Positions 31,532 through 41,103 of a stretch of DNA of 64,000 nt are shown here, piece after piece. This DNA is from JACRDG01 sp963760985 (lineage in GTDB: Bacteria; Desulfobacterota; Desulfomonilia; Desulfomonilales; Desulfomonilaceae), in assembly GCA_963760985.1 (NCBI GenBank), contig CAVXFM010000005.1:186001-250000 (forward strand). Reading direction: 5' to 3'. Positions within the stretch are counted from its first letter, which is position 1, and each line of letters begins with the position of its first letter. The translations under genes were made by a program, and so were the position numbers. Under the pieces are notes generated by a model. The model worked only from the letters and a program-made list of their open reading frames with translations. It ran no database searches and had not been told where the DNA came from.

Positions 31532-32494
31532 ATGAGACTCGAAGAGCAGATACTCCTGGCCGTGATCCTGGATCTGCTGCTGGGCGATCCGCGGAGCTTT
31601 CCGCATCCGGTGAAATACATCGGTCGCGTGGCCCTGTGGCTCGAACCCCGTGTACTGCGGTCCATACGCAATCCTCGGGTTGCGGGCGTATGGGCAGCGG
31701 CGATCGTGGTGCTGGGAACCGCTGCGGTCACCGCTTTGGCCATCCATGCGGCAGGCATGGCGAGTCCCCTGCTCGGGGCCCTGGTCTCGACTTTCTTCAT
31801 CTATGCGGGCATCGCAGCGAGAGACATGGTCCAGCACAGTTACGCGGTGTATCATGCGCTTGAGAACGGAACTCTCGCGGAGGCTCGGCAGCGCGTGGCC
31901 ATGATTTGCGGCAGGGACACGGAAAGGCTGGATCAGGCGGACGTTTCACGCGCGACCGTGGAGAGCGTGGCTGAAAACATGGTGGATGGGGTGATTGCGC
32001 CACTGTTCTTTGTGGTGCTCGGCGGCCCGGTCGCACTCATGGCATACAAGGCGGCAAGCACGCTCGATTCCACCTTTGGGTACAAGAACGAGCGATACCT
32101 TGAATTCGGTTGGGCTTCTGCCAGGTTGGATGACGTGGTGAATTTCGTCCCCGCAAGGCTGGCAGCGATCCTCACGCCTCTCGCTGCTGCGATTCTCGGG
32201 CAACGATCTGTGTCCGCGTGGCAAGTCTTCCTGAGGGACGGCTCGAAGCATCCCAGCCCCAACGCGGGCCAGGCAGAGGCTGCCGTGGCCGGAGCACTGG
32301 GAATCCAACTCGGCGGACTAAGCTTCTACGGGGGCGAGTCCTCGCACAAACCGACTTTGGGAGATCCTCTCGTGTCTGTGGAGCGTGAGCACATCCTGAA
32401 GGCCAATGCCCTGCTCATGGCCACTTCGGGGCTGGCGCTCGCGGTTTTTCTCAGTGTGCGTGTGGTCGTCAATTGCTGGTGGGGAGCCTTCTGA
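31532..32494 (+). CDS. cbiB: Adenosylcobinamide-phosphate synthase CbiB
   Basis: A 320-residue integral membrane enzyme that joins aminopropanol phosphate to adenosylcobyric acid. Motifs: LDLLLGDPRSFPHPVKYIGR at the N-terminus, ICGRDTERLDQADVSRATVESVAENMVDGVIAPLFF in the middle, LDSTFGYKNERYLEFGWASARLDDVVNFVPAR, and SPNAGQAEAAVAGALGIQLGG. About five hydrophobic spans are visible, consistent with the inner membrane. It lies 54 bases after cbiP and just before cbiA. Confidence 0.94.
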   Translation: MRLEEQILLAVILDLLLGDPRSFPHPVKYIGRVALWLEPRVLRSIRNPRVAGVWAAAIVVLGTAAVTALAIHAAGMASPLLGALVSTFFIYAGIAARDMVQHSYAVYHALENGTLAEARQRVAMICGRDTERLDQADVSRATVESVAENMVDGVIAPLFFVVLGGPVALMAYKAASTLDSTFGYKNERYLEFGWASARLDDVVNFVPARLAAILTPLAAAILGQRSVSAWQVFLRDGSKHPSPNAGQAEAAVAGALGIQLGGLSFYGGESSHKPTLGDPLVSVEREHILKANALLMATSGLALAVFLSVRVVVNCWWGAF

Positions 32495-32519
32495 TCTCAC
32501 TTTTGACTGGAGCATCCGC

Positions 32520-33933
32520 GTGAACCTGGCTTGTCCGAGAATCATGGTAGCAGGAACCCACAGTGGCGTGGGGAAAACCTCGGTCACGTTGGCGTTGGTG
32601 AGCGCTTTGACGCGAAGAGGCCTGAAGGTGCAGACGTTCAAGGTAGGTCCGGATTATCTCGATCCGACGTACCTGACGCTCGCTTCAGGGAGGCCCTGTT
32701 ACAATTTGGATGGATGGATGGCGGGAAAAGAAACACGTCACTCGGATTTTCCGAGAAAAGGCATCCTCTGCCGACATCTCGGTGATCGAAGGCGTAATGG
32801 GGCTCTTTGACGGGAGCGATCCAGTGGGGCCGGAAGGCAGTTCCGCGGAGATTGCCGCGTGGTTGCACGCGCCGGTGCTGTTGGTAACCCATGTGCATGG
32901 TCTTGCGAGAAGCATAGCGGCTCTGGTCAAAGGATATGCGTCCTTTGATCCGCAGGTGCAAGTAGCCCACGTGGTCGCGAATCGTTGCGGGTCTCAGCGA
33001 CACGGTGAATGGCTCTCAGAGTCTCTCTCAGCGTTCGGTCTCCCTCCTGTCGTGGCTGCGATACCGCGGGGAGCATTTCCTGATCTGCCGAGCCGACATC
33101 TGGGACTCGTGACGGCCAATTCACGCATCTTTTCGCCCGACGTGCTCTCTTTGCTCGGGGAAACTCTGGAGCGCTATGGCAGTGTGGATCACATCCTGGA
33201 GACGGCTCGGCAAGCCCCCGGTCTTCCGGCCGATGCTGCCACGCGGAGCCAACCTCACTCAACGTGCCGCGTGCGCGTCGGGATTGCGCATGATGAGGCG
33301 TTCCATTTCTATTACCAGGACAACCTCGACGCACTTGAGGCGCAGGGGTGCGAGCTTGTGCGCTTCTCGCCACTCGGGGATCGCAACGTGCCGCATGGGT
33401 TGGATGGGATGTACATCGGCGGCGGATACCCTGAAGAGCACGTGAGAGCGCTCGCGCAGAACCGGACCATGATGGACGGGATAAGGGATTTTTCCGAATC
33501 TGGGAGACCCCTTTACGCAGAATGCGGCGGGCTCATGTACCTCTCGCAGGGCATTGAATGCCTGGACGGGACGCGGGTTCCCCTGGTCGCGCTGTTACCG
33601 TTCTGGACCAAAATGCTCGACCGTCTCAAGTCCCTGGGGTACATAGAATTTACCCTCGCCGGAGAATCGCTGTTCGGTCGAGCCGGAGAGAGGCTGAGAG
33701 GGCACGAGTTTCATTACTCGGAACTCGTGGGCGATGCGCCATTGGGCAATGGGTGGGAAGACATATATCGCGGCCATCGCCGGCGCTCTGACACTCTCAT
33801 GCGAGAGGGTTTTCAGCGGAATCGGACTCTCGCAAGTTACGTTCACGTGCATTTTGCTTCTCGGCCGGATGCGGTCGCACATTTTGTATCCAATTGTCTC
33901 GCTTCCAGGAAAGTCAAACATCATGAGCACTAG
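32520..33933 (+). CDS. cbiA: Cobyrinate a,c-diamide synthase CbiA (one apparent indel)
   Basis: CbiA amidates the a and c carboxylates of cobyrinic acid, using ATP and glutamine. After one correction it has about 470 residues. N-terminal motifs: AGTHSGVGKTSVTLAL (P-loop), FKVGPDYLDPTYL, YNLDGWM, and VIEGVMGLFDG. The amidotransferase domain has YIGGGYPEEHV, AECGGLMYL with the nucleophilic Cys, GHEFHYSE, and SYVHVHFAS with the catalytic His. The break is in the AAA run at 32731-32733; dropping one A gives GKEHVTRIFREKASSADIS. GTG at 32520 is chosen because the P-loop family start lies there and TGGAG precedes it. Confidence 0.93.
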
Positions 33934-33959
33934 AGATTCTTTGTCCAGGTCCTGCAGGA

Positions 33960-34631
33960 GTGCCGCTCATTCGAGATCTATACGAACGTCCCATGAGTGG
34001 CGACGATGTGGAGGCGCGGTCTTTCGCGATCATAGACCAGGAGGTCGGGGCACACGGCTTTTCCGACGATGAATGGCTCGTAGTGAGGCGCATGCTGCAC
34101 ACGTCGGCAGATTTCAGCCTCATGGATCAGGTGAGATTTTCGGCAGGCGCGATCAGTGCCGCGACGCATGCGTTACGTGAGTGCAGGCCGATCTATGTGG
34201 ACTCCAATATGATCCGTTCCGGTCTTTCCCTGCAACGACTCACACAGGTGTCTCCCGCATACGGACCGGACCGGGTCTTCTGTCATGTGGCAGACCCTGA
34301 CGTGGCGTCCGAGGCACGAGAAAAGGGGCTGCCCCGCTCGCTGTTCGCAGTGAGAAAAGCACGGCCCATGCTGGATGGTGGCATTGCGGTATTTGGCAAT
34401 GCCCCGGTGGCGCTGCTGGAACTCAACCGCATGATTATCGAGGAAGGAGTGAAACCCGCGTTCGTGGTGGCCATGCCGGTGGGATTTGTTCACGTATGCG
34501 AGAGCAAGGAAGAACTCATGTCCCTTGAGGTGCCGTATGTGGCGATTGCAGGCCGGCGGGGCGGAAGTCCCTTGGCCGTGGCCACCATCCATGCCCTGTG
34601 TTCCCTGGCTTCTCGCATGACGGAGGGATAA
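33960..34631 (+). CDS. cbiC: Cobalt-precorrin-8 methylmutase CbiC
   Basis: A 223-residue enzyme that moves the C11 methyl group to C12, converting cobalt-precorrin-8 to cobyrinate. Motifs: the N-terminal EARSFAIIDQE, the catalytic His in LHTSADF, VDSNMIRSGLS, FGNAPVALLEL, AMPVGFVHVCESKEELM, and AGRRGGSPLAVATIHAL. GTG at 33960 follows TGCAGGA. It continues the cobamide operon on the same strand. Confidence 0.93.
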   Translation: MPLIRDLYERPMSGDDVEARSFAIIDQEVGAHGFSDDEWLVVRRMLHTSADFSLMDQVRFSAGAISAATHALRECRPIYVDSNMIRSGLSLQRLTQVSPAYGPDRVFCHVADPDVASEAREKGLPRSLFAVRKARPMLDGGIAVFGNAPVALLELNRMIIEEGVKPAFVVAMPVGFVHVCESKEELMSLEVPYVAIAGRRGGSPLAVATIHALCSLASRMTEG

Positions 34632-34698
34632 GAATCTCCGGGTTACACAACCCAAAAGTCGATGCACCCAGAATGCGGTGCGAATCCGAGGAAATCAC

Positions 34699-35242
34699 AT
34701 GACTAACCAGACGAGTGAGCAAGGGAAGACCAATAATACTGGCAGATCCGGCACGGAAGCCATCATCCTACTGGGGCACGGAAGCCGCGTGCCGGAGGCG
34801 GGCAAGCACATGGAACTGGTGGCCCAAGGCCTGAGGAGAAAATACGGGTATCAGATCGTGGAGATCTGCTACATGTCCAGGCTGCCTCCGCATTTTCCCG
34901 AGACCCTGGAGAAGATGCGTCAACCAGGGCGCGACCGACGTGATGGTGATACCCTATTTCTTGCACGACGGGCTGCACCTGGTGCTGGATATTCCCGAAA
35001 TGATGCAGGAATTGGCAGGCAATTACCCGGGCGTGAAAATAGTGTTGGGTCGAAATCTCGGATTCGATGACCTTCTTGTGGACCTGGTGGAAAGAAGAAT
35101 AGTCGATTCGGCACATTGCTGCGACGTGAGGGACTTGAAGCTCCCTCCGAGGAAGGAGTACCCGGTCCCTGAAGGCCAGTGTGTCTTTGTCCCCATGACT
35201 CCGGAAGACGCTGCCCGGTTTCTCGATGAGACACCGGAATGA
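34699..35242 (+). CDS. cbiX: Sirohydrochlorin cobaltochelatase CbiX (one apparent indel)
   Basis: A class II chelatase that inserts cobalt into sirohydrochlorin, the entry step of the anaerobic cobamide pathway. After one correction it has about 180 residues, a short single-domain form. Motifs: IILLGHGSRVPEAG (metal-site His), YMSRLPPHFPETLE, VMVIPYFLHDGLHLVLDIP (second His), and VVLGRNLGFDD-like sequence. The break is at about 34912-34915; removing one base gives E-x-CVNQGATDVMVIP. ATG at 34699 is chosen because GAGGAAAT precedes it. The cysteine pair in AHCCDVRDL near the C-terminus could bind a metal, but this is inference. Confidence 0.85.
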
Positions 35243-35258
35243 AGGACGAGGTGAAGAA

Positions 35259-36002
35259 ATGTGGAAGCACGTGGTGGTAGTTCTTGTGAGCATTGTCGCG
35301 ATCATGGCATTCGTGACAGTCGCACCCGCTCACGCGATGCACATATCCGAAGGCATACTCCCCGTACCGTGGGCCGTGCTCTGGTTCATTCTCAGCATCC
35401 CCTTTGTGGCAGTGGGGCTCCGGCAGCTCCGTATCCGCACCCGAGAGGAACCGCAGTTCAAGGCTTTCCTGGGGCTGGTGGGTGCGGCGGTGTTCGTTAT
35501 CTCGTGCATGCCCATCCCTGTCCCGACGGCCGGCACCTGTTCCCACCCATGCGGTACCGGCATGGCAGCCATCCTCGTGGGTCCTTTCCTCACGGTGGTC
35601 ATCGCGAGTGTAGCGCTGACTTTGCAGGCGCTTTTCCTTGCACATGGCGGGCTGACCACGCTCGGGGCAAATATCTTCTCCATGGGCATAGCAGGGGCGT
35701 TCGTCGGGTACGGGGCATTTTTTCTGGCAAGACGCCTGGGCGCTTCCTGGGTTGTGGCGGCATTTCTTGCAGGGATGCTGTCTGACTGGGCCACTTACAC
35801 GGTAACAGCCCTGATACTCGGCAGTGCGCTCTCCCCGGGCGGGTCTTTTGTGCACATGTTTCTGGCCATTCTTGTGGCCTTTGTTCCTACGCAGGCACCG
35901 CTGGGTGTCCTGGAAGGCTTCATCACCGCGGGGGCTTATCAATTCCTCCACGCTCGGCGCCCCGAGTTTCTGGTAAAACTCGCCAAAGGAGGTGCGGCAT
36001 GA
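35259..36002 (+). CDS. cbiM: Cobalt ECF transporter component CbiM
   Basis: A 247-residue membrane protein, the substrate-binding S-component of the cobalt energy-coupling-factor transporter. After a cleavable hydrophobic leader (residues 3-25) comes the metal-binding start AHAMHISEGILP, whose His residues coordinate Co2+. Further family features: PIPVPTAGTCSHPCGTGMAAILVGP, LFLAHGGLTTLGANIFSMGIAG, and PLGVLEGFITAGAY at the C-terminus. GAGGTGAAGAA precedes ATG 35259. It overlaps cbiN by four bases and forms a cbiMNQO transporter set. Confidence 0.94.
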   Translation: MWKHVVVVLVSIVAIMAFVTVAPAHAMHISEGILPVPWAVLWFILSIPFVAVGLRQLRIRTREEPQFKAFLGLVGAAVFVISCMPIPVPTAGTCSHPCGTGMAAILVGPFLTVVIASVALTLQALFLAHGGLTTLGANIFSMGIAGAFVGYGAFFLARRLGASWVVAAFLAGMLSDWATYTVTALILGSALSPGGSFVHMFLAILVAFVPTQAPLGVLEGFITAGAYQFLHARRPEFLVKLAKGGAA

Positions 36003-36292
36003 AGAAGACGTTCCTCATTGGATTGATTGCCTTGGCTGCGGCCTTGGCTGTTTCTTTTTTCCTGAACCATTCAGAAGGCAAGTGGTCCGGTGTTGACGAG
36101 GCCGTGGTAAAGAAGTTCGCGGATCAGGCAGGACGACCTGCCCGCGATCCATACATTAATACGGGCGAGGGCGACATGCTCCTGTTCGTGTTTCTCGTAG
36201 CAGGCACGGTGGCTGGATTCATGGGGGGATACTATTACCGTGAACTCTTCCCTCCGCGGCCTTCCGAGGTGCACGACACATCGCATGTTTGA
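35999..36292 (+). CDS. cbiN: Cobalt ECF transporter small component CbiN
   Basis: A 97-residue protein with two hydrophobic segments (residues 5-21 and 60-80) separated by a periplasmic loop, the CbiN layout. The loop contains KWSGVDEAVVKKFADQAG, and the second helix starts after INTGEGDMLLF. CbiN assists metal insertion into CbiM. It overlaps both cbiM and cbiQ, indicating translational coupling. Confidence 0.8.
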   Translation: MKKTFLIGLIALAAALAVSFFLNHSEGKWSGVDEAVVKKFADQAGRPARDPYINTGEGDMLLFVFLVAGTVAGFMGGYYYRELFPPRPSEVHDTSHV

Positions 36293-37061
36293 CCTGTTTT
36301 CCGACATTTTTGCGTGTCGAGACAATGTCCTGACGCGGCTCGATCCACGGCCCAAGCTGTTGATTGTGCTTGTCATGATAGTGCTCGTAGTGTTTTCCAC
36401 AAGAATGTTCTTCCCCTTGCTGGTCTTGATCCTGTGCCAAGGTGGCTTGGTAGCGCTGCGCATACCTATGAGACTGGTTCTGGCACGTATTTCACCTCCG
36501 CTGGGAGTCGTGGCTGTCCTCGTAGTCTTGCAGGCATTCACGGTGCCGGGAACGCCTTTGTTTTCCTCTTCCGTTCTGGGGTGGCATCTGGTCGTGTCAC
36601 GGGAAGGTTTGCACAGGGGACTCCTTCTGGGTGGACGTGTCCTGGCCGCAATGAGCCTCATCGTGCTGGTCAGTTCCGTGACACCTGCGCACAAGATGTT
36701 TCATGCGCTCCGTTGCTTTGGTCTTCCTGAGGCATGGGTTGAAATAGCGCTGCTGATGTATCGGTACACTTTTGTCCTCGTGGATCAGGCTTGCGATGTT
36801 GCCGCGGCTCAGAGGGTGCGGCTCGGATACTCCACGGTCAGGCGTTCCATGTCTTCTGCAGGAGTCTTGGCAGGCACGGTGCTGCTGCGGTCCATCGACC
36901 AGGCAGTGAGGACACACGAGGCAATGACATTGCGGGGGTACGAAGGGAGAATCCTCTTCTGCTCGCTTGCCCCCATGGGACGTGAAGACCGGATTCTCTT
37001 GTGGGCAGGACCTGCAGTGGCTCTGCTCGTGTTTGTTGTCTGCGAATGGTGGGCCGCATGA
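36285..37061 (+). CDS. cbiQ: Cobalt ECF transporter transmembrane component CbiQ
   Basis: The 258-residue T-component that couples CbiM to the ATPase. Four to five hydrophobic segments are seen, plus the cytoplasmic coupling helices: LFSDIFACRDNVLTRLDPRPKLL at the N-terminus, SSVTPAHKMFHALRCFGLPE, ALLMYRYTFVLVDQA, and VRTHEAMTLRGYEG. The ATG at 36285 overlaps the end of cbiN, and the stop overlaps the cbiO start. No unusual features. Confidence 0.92.
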   Translation: MFDLFSDIFACRDNVLTRLDPRPKLLIVLVMIVLVVFSTRMFFPLLVLILCQGGLVALRIPMRLVLARISPPLGVVAVLVVLQAFTVPGTPLFSSSVLGWHLVVSREGLHRGLLLGGRVLAAMSLIVLVSSVTPAHKMFHALRCFGLPEAWVEIALLMYRYTFVLVDQACDVAAAQRVRLGYSTVRRSMSSAGVLAGTVLLRSIDQAVRTHEAMTLRGYEGRILFCSLAPMGREDRILLWAGPAVALLVFVVCEWWAA

Positions 37062-37936
37062 CGCGGAAAATGGCAATAGAAGCGTCGAACGTAGCGTTCA
37101 CGTACCAGGAGGGCAGCCGTGCCCTGGATGGGGTCGACTTCTACGTGGAGGAAGGGGAATTCGTGGCCATGCTCGCGTCCAACGGGTCGGGCAAAACCAC
37201 CCTGATCAAGACGCTGATGGGCCTATTGGAGCCGCAGAAGGGGAGCGTCCTGATCCGCGGGATCGATATACGGCGCATCCCGAAAAAGGAATTGTACCAG
37301 CGAGTCGGCCTGGTGCTGCAAAACCCCTTGGATCAGCTGTTCGCGTCCACGGTGGAAGAGGATGTCGCGTTCGGGGCTCGCAACCTCGGGTTACCGGAAG
37401 AGGAAGTGCAGAATCGGGTCACTCAAGCCCTTGAATGGGTGGCTGCCACCGAGCTTCGGAACCGCGCGATTCATCACTTGAGCTACGGTGAGCAGAAACG
37501 CGTGTCTGTCGCGGGAATCCTGGCCATGCGCCCTTCCACGCTCATCCTGGACGAACCAACCGCGGGGTTGGATCCGGCAGGCGAGACCCTCATGATGCGG
37601 TTGTTGAACCGACTCAATCGTGAACACCACATTACGGTCGTGCTTGCGACTCATTCGGTCGATCTGCTGCCGCTCTTTGCAGACAGGATCTATGTGCTGC
37701 GGCACGGTCGTGTGCTCAAGCAGGGGTCGGCAGATGCCATTTTCTGCGACTATGACATGATCGAACAGGCGTGCTTGCGGCTGCCGTACATCGCCTCGCT
37801 CCTGCACAAAATGAAAGAATACGACGGAGTGCCCATCAACGGGTTGCCCCTGACCATCGGCGAGGCACGGTTGCGCCTTCTGGAACTGATTCCTGAAGAT
37901 GTGATCGTCCGCCAGCCGGAATGTGTACGCCAATGA
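37058..37936 (+). CDS. cbiO: Cobalt ECF transporter ATPase CbiO
   Basis: A 292-residue ABC ATPase energising cobalt uptake. Walker A is LASNGSGKTTLIKTL, the Q-loop is GLVLQNPLDQLFAS, the signature is HLSYGEQKRVSVAGILAM, Walker B is STLILDEPTAGLDP, and the switch His is in VLATHSVDLL. The Walker A glycine pattern ASNGSGKT is slightly unusual (normally GPNGSGKS). The C-terminal tail after residue 235 is the extension typical of ECF ATPases. It overlaps cbiQ and cbiD. Confidence 0.94.
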   Translation: MTRKMAIEASNVAFTYQEGSRALDGVDFYVEEGEFVAMLASNGSGKTTLIKTLMGLLEPQKGSVLIRGIDIRRIPKKELYQRVGLVLQNPLDQLFASTVEEDVAFGARNLGLPEEEVQNRVTQALEWVAATELRNRAIHHLSYGEQKRVSVAGILAMRPSTLILDEPTAGLDPAGETLMMRLLNRLNREHHITVVLATHSVDLLPLFADRIYVLRHGRVLKQGSADAIFCDYDMIEQACLRLPYIASLLHKMKEYDGVPINGLPLTIGEARLRLLELIPEDVIVRQPECVRQ

Positions 37937-39003
37937 AGCAAGGCCGTACCGGTTTCACCACAGGAACGTGCGCAGCCGCGGCGGCAAAGGCCGCTGCTTT
38001 GCTCCTTTGCGGGAGCCAGCCCCTCGATCGGGTGGATGTCGGACTGCCTGACGGAACGCGAGTCGTGCTTCCGCTGGCGTTTGGCCGAAAGACCGGAGAC
38101 GAAGCAGCAGCAGGCATCAAGAAAGACGCGGGGGATGATCCGGATGTGACGGACGGCTGCGTGGTCATCGCGTCGGTCGCGTGGACCGCAGAACCGGAAC
38201 TGCAGATTCTCGCAGGCGAAGGTGTCGGCACGGTCACCAAGCCAGGCCTTTCCGTTCCTCCAGGGGAGCCGGCAATCAATCCCGTGCCCCTGCTCATGAT
38301 TCGCGGAGCGATCGCTGAGGTGACAGACCGACCGGTTCGGGTTACCCTCTCCATCCCCGGCGGAAAGGAACTTGCCGAGAAAACCTTCAACCCGAGGCTG
38401 GGCATTGAGGGCGGTCTGTCCATTCTTGGGACCTCGGGGATCGTGCGCCCGTTCAGCTGTGAGGCACTGCGTGACGCGTTGCGGTGCTCTCTGAGCGTTG
38501 CCAGGGGCTGCGGGGTGGCCCGACCGGTGTTCGTACCGGGCCGTATCGGTGAAAAGGCCGCACGGAGACATTTCGTTCTGGCGCCAGAGCAACTGATCGA
38601 GGTGAGCAACGAGTGGGGATTCATTCTGGACGAGGCTCGTGAATGCGATTTTGAGAGGCTCCTGGTGCTGGGGCACCCGGGAAAGCTGGCCAAGCTCATC
38701 ACCGGCCAATGGGACACGCACTCGTCTCGGTCGGTCAGTGCGGTGCCTGCTGTGCGGGAGATCGGGAGAACCGTGTGCGGCTTTCCCGTTCAGGAGAGCA
38801 AGACCGTCGAAGGAGTCTTGTCCGCTTTGGATGTAAACCTTCGTAACGCCCTTGCCAATGAGTTGGCACAGCGGATACGGAAGGCGGTGTTCGACCGAAT
38901 CGGGCACCGATTTGACGTGTCAGTGGTGCTCGTCAACATGCGCGGAGATCTGCTGGGACATCACGGGAAACTTGCAGCATGGCAGGGCAAAAACCATCAA
39001 TAA
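37933..39003 (+). CDS. cbiD: Cobalt-precorrin-5B C1-methyltransferase CbiD
   Basis: A 356-residue SAM-dependent methyltransferase that methylates C1 of cobalt-precorrin-5B. It is specific to the anaerobic pathway. Motifs: GRTGFTTGTCAAAAAKAA at the N-terminus, DAGDDPDVTDG, GVGTVTKPGLSVPPGEPAINPVP, LGIEGGLSILGTSGIVRPFSCEAL, and LVLGHPGKLAKLITGQWDTHSSRS. ATG at 37933 overlaps the cbiO stop by four bases; a second ATG at 37921 is possible. Downstream cbiE starts within its last codons. Confidence 0.95.
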   Translation: MKQGRTGFTTGTCAAAAAKAAALLLCGSQPLDRVDVGLPDGTRVVLPLAFGRKTGDEAAAGIKKDAGDDPDVTDGCVVIASVAWTAEPELQILAGEGVGTVTKPGLSVPPGEPAINPVPLLMIRGAIAEVTDRPVRVTLSIPGGKELAEKTFNPRLGIEGGLSILGTSGIVRPFSCEALRDALRCSLSVARGCGVARPVFVPGRIGEKAARRHFVLAPEQLIEVSNEWGFILDEARECDFERLLVLGHPGKLAKLITGQWDTHSSRSVSAVPAVREIGRTVCGFPVQESKTVEGVLSALDVNLRNALANELAQRIRKAVFDRIGHRFDVSVVLVNMRGDLLGHHGKLAAWQGKNHQ

Positions 39004-39623
39004 CTATTGTGGGATGTGGCCCGGGCTCCCCGGACTATCTGACCCCTGCAGCGATAAAGGCAATCGAGCGCGCGGACGTGCTCGTGGGCGCACAAAGGTT
39101 GCTGGACCTGTTTCCGGAGAATGCCGGGGAGCGCATTGCAGTGACTGCCAGGCTCGATGAGGTTCTGGACCGCATGGACGCGAGACTGGATTCCCGGAAC
39201 GTTGCGGTGCTGGTCACGGGAGATCCGGGATTGTTCAGTCTTTCAAAGCTCGTGATCCAGCGGTTCGGCAGAGCCCGGTGCCGCGTGATTCCTGGCATCA
39301 GTTCGGTTCAGGTCGCTTTCGCGTGCCTGGGACTGGATTGGGTGGACGCTCGCGTGGTCAGCGCGCACAAGGATGATCCCGATCCAGAACCTTCCCTTGA
39401 GAAAGCGGAAAAGATCGCCATCCTGTGCGGACGCAAGGGCTCTCTTCAGTGGATTCGCGATACACTGAACCACCTTCTCCGCGACGACCGCAAGATATTC
39501 GTTTTGGAGAATCTTACCCTGGAAAACGAAAGAATCAGGGAAGTACGACCCGGGGATTTCGCAACCATGGAAACCGATCCCCGCACGATCGTTATCATAG
39601 TGAGAGAAAGCCTGATACCATGA
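38979..39623 (+). CDS. cbiE: Cobalt-precorrin-7 C5-methyltransferase CbiE
   Basis: A 214-residue tetrapyrrole methylase that methylates C5. The SAM-binding start ITIVGCGPGSPDYLT, VLVTGDPGLFSLSKL and VIPGISSVQVAFACLG are typical. In many organisms CbiE works with, or is fused to, the decarboxylating C15-methyltransferase CbiT. Here CbiE ends normally and cbiL follows directly; no CbiT domain is present in the cluster. It overlaps both neighbours. Confidence 0.92.
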   Translation: MAGQKPSITIVGCGPGSPDYLTPAAIKAIERADVLVGAQRLLDLFPENAGERIAVTARLDEVLDRMDARLDSRNVAVLVTGDPGLFSLSKLVIQRFGRARCRVIPGISSVQVAFACLGLDWVDARVVSAHKDDPDPEPSLEKAEKIAILCGRKGSLQWIRDTLNHLLRDDRKIFVLENLTLENERIREVRPGDFATMETDPRTIVIIVRESLIP

Positions 39624-40348
39624 AAAAGGGAACATTCTACGGCATCGGAATCGGACCCGGCGATCCGGATCTTATCACTGCGAAAGGTGTGGCGATCCTT
39701 GCGGTCTGCCCTCACGTTTTCGTTCCCAAAGCCAGCGACAAGGCTGAGAGCCTTGCCCTGGCAGTGGCTCGCAAGCACATCGGGCCGTCAGCTCATGTCC
39801 ACGAGATTGTCTTTCCCATGACCAGTAACCGAACAGAACTGGACACCAAGTGGGAGGCAGCGGCAAGCGCGGTTGCTGACGTGCTGGAAACCGGCGCTGA
39901 CGCGTGTTTTCTCACCTTGGGTGACACGTTTCTTTACTCCACGTATATTTACTTGCTCCGAGCCTTACGGAACCGCATACCGGACGTGGAAGTGGTTACC
40001 GTACCGGGAATCACTTCCTTTAGCGCTGCTGCAGCTATTGCGGAGTTCCCCATTGGGGAAGCAAAGAAGCCGGTCACCATTGTGCCTACTGCCGACGACC
40101 TCGAGGAAGTGCGCCGGGCCGTTGCTTCTGACGGAGCCGTGATCCTCATGAAGATCGGAAAACGACTTGGTCGGGTGCTCGCGGTGCTGGAAGAGGCGGG
40201 CGCTCTCGATCGCAGCGTGTTCCTTTCTCATGTGGGCATGGAGAACCAACGGGTGGAAACGGATCTCGGTACGCTCAAAGGAGCCTCTTCCGAGGCAGGA
40301 TACCTGTCGATCATATTGGTACGCGCCAAGCTGGAGGAGCAGCGATGA
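39621..40348 (+). CDS. cbiL: Cobalt-factor II C20-methyltransferase CbiL
   Basis: A 242-residue tetrapyrrole methylase that adds the C20 methyl group, the first ring methylation after cobalt insertion. Seen: YGIGIGPGDPDLITAKGV, VFPMTSNRTELDTKWE, CFLTLGDTFLYSTYIYLLRAL, and VPGITSFSAAAA. The SxYSTYxYLL segment is distinctive of CbiL/CobI. ATG at 39621 overlaps the cbiE stop; the end overlaps cbiF by four bases. Confidence 0.94.
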
Positions 40349-41103
40349 AGGTGTATTTTGTGGGAGCAGGCCCGGGGGACCCCGAGTTGCTCACGGTCAA
40401 GGCAAGTCGGCTGCTGGCAGGCGCTCGCGTGTGTATTTATGCAGGGTCTTTGGTAAGCCCGGGAGTGCTGGACCTGTTGCCTGCGGACGCGGAGCGACAC
40501 GATTCGGCAGCGCTGGATCTTGAGGAGATCGGCTCCCTGTGCCGTAACGCAGTCGAGCGCGGCCTGGACGTGATCCGGCTCCATTCAGGAGATCCCTCGA
40601 TCTTTGGCGCGATACGCGAACAAATGAACGCACTGGATCGTGTGGGAATCGCGTACGAAGTGGTTCCCGGCGTGAGTTCCTTTCAAGCATCAGCCGCGGC
40701 GTTGCAGGTGGAATTGACCGCACCGGAAATCGCCCAGACCATCATCCTGACCCGGACCTCGGGTCGCACGCCCATGCCGGAAGAACAAGACCTGGATGTG
40801 CTGGCTCGCACCCATTCCACCTTATGCATCTTCCTCTCTACGCACAAAATGAGAGAGGTTGCAGCGACACTTGCACAGCATTACGGTCCTGACTGTCCGG
40901 TTGCGTTGGTGTATCGCGCGTCCTGGCCTGAGCAACAGATTATTGAAGGCAGCCTGGAGGATATCGCGGACCGGGTAGCGGATGCAGGTATCCGCAAGAC
41001 GGCCATGATCCTTGTGGGACATGCGCTGGCACGGGACGTTGCTCCGTCCAAGTTGTACGATCCCACCTTCAGCCACGAATACCGGGTCGGCAAGGAATCA
41101 TGA
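40345..41103 (+). CDS. cbiF: Cobalt-precorrin-4 C11-methyltransferase CbiF
   Basis: A 252-residue tetrapyrrole methylase that methylates C11. Motifs: VYFVGAGPGDPELLTVKASRLL, CIYAGSLVSPGVLDLLP, LHSGDPSIFGAIREQMNAL, VVPGVSSFQASAAAL, and ELTAPEIAQTIILTRTSGRTPMP, the last strongly typical of CbiF/CobM. It overlaps cbiL and cbiG by four bases each. Confidence 0.95.
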   Translation: MKVYFVGAGPGDPELLTVKASRLLAGARVCIYAGSLVSPGVLDLLPADAERHDSAALDLEEIGSLCRNAVERGLDVIRLHSGDPSIFGAIREQMNALDRVGIAYEVVPGVSSFQASAAALQVELTAPEIAQTIILTRTSGRTPMPEEQDLDVLARTHSTLCIFLSTHKMREVAATLAQHYGPDCPVALVYRASWPEQQIIEGSLEDIADRVADAGIRKTAMILVGHALARDVAPSKLYDPTFSHEYRVGKES

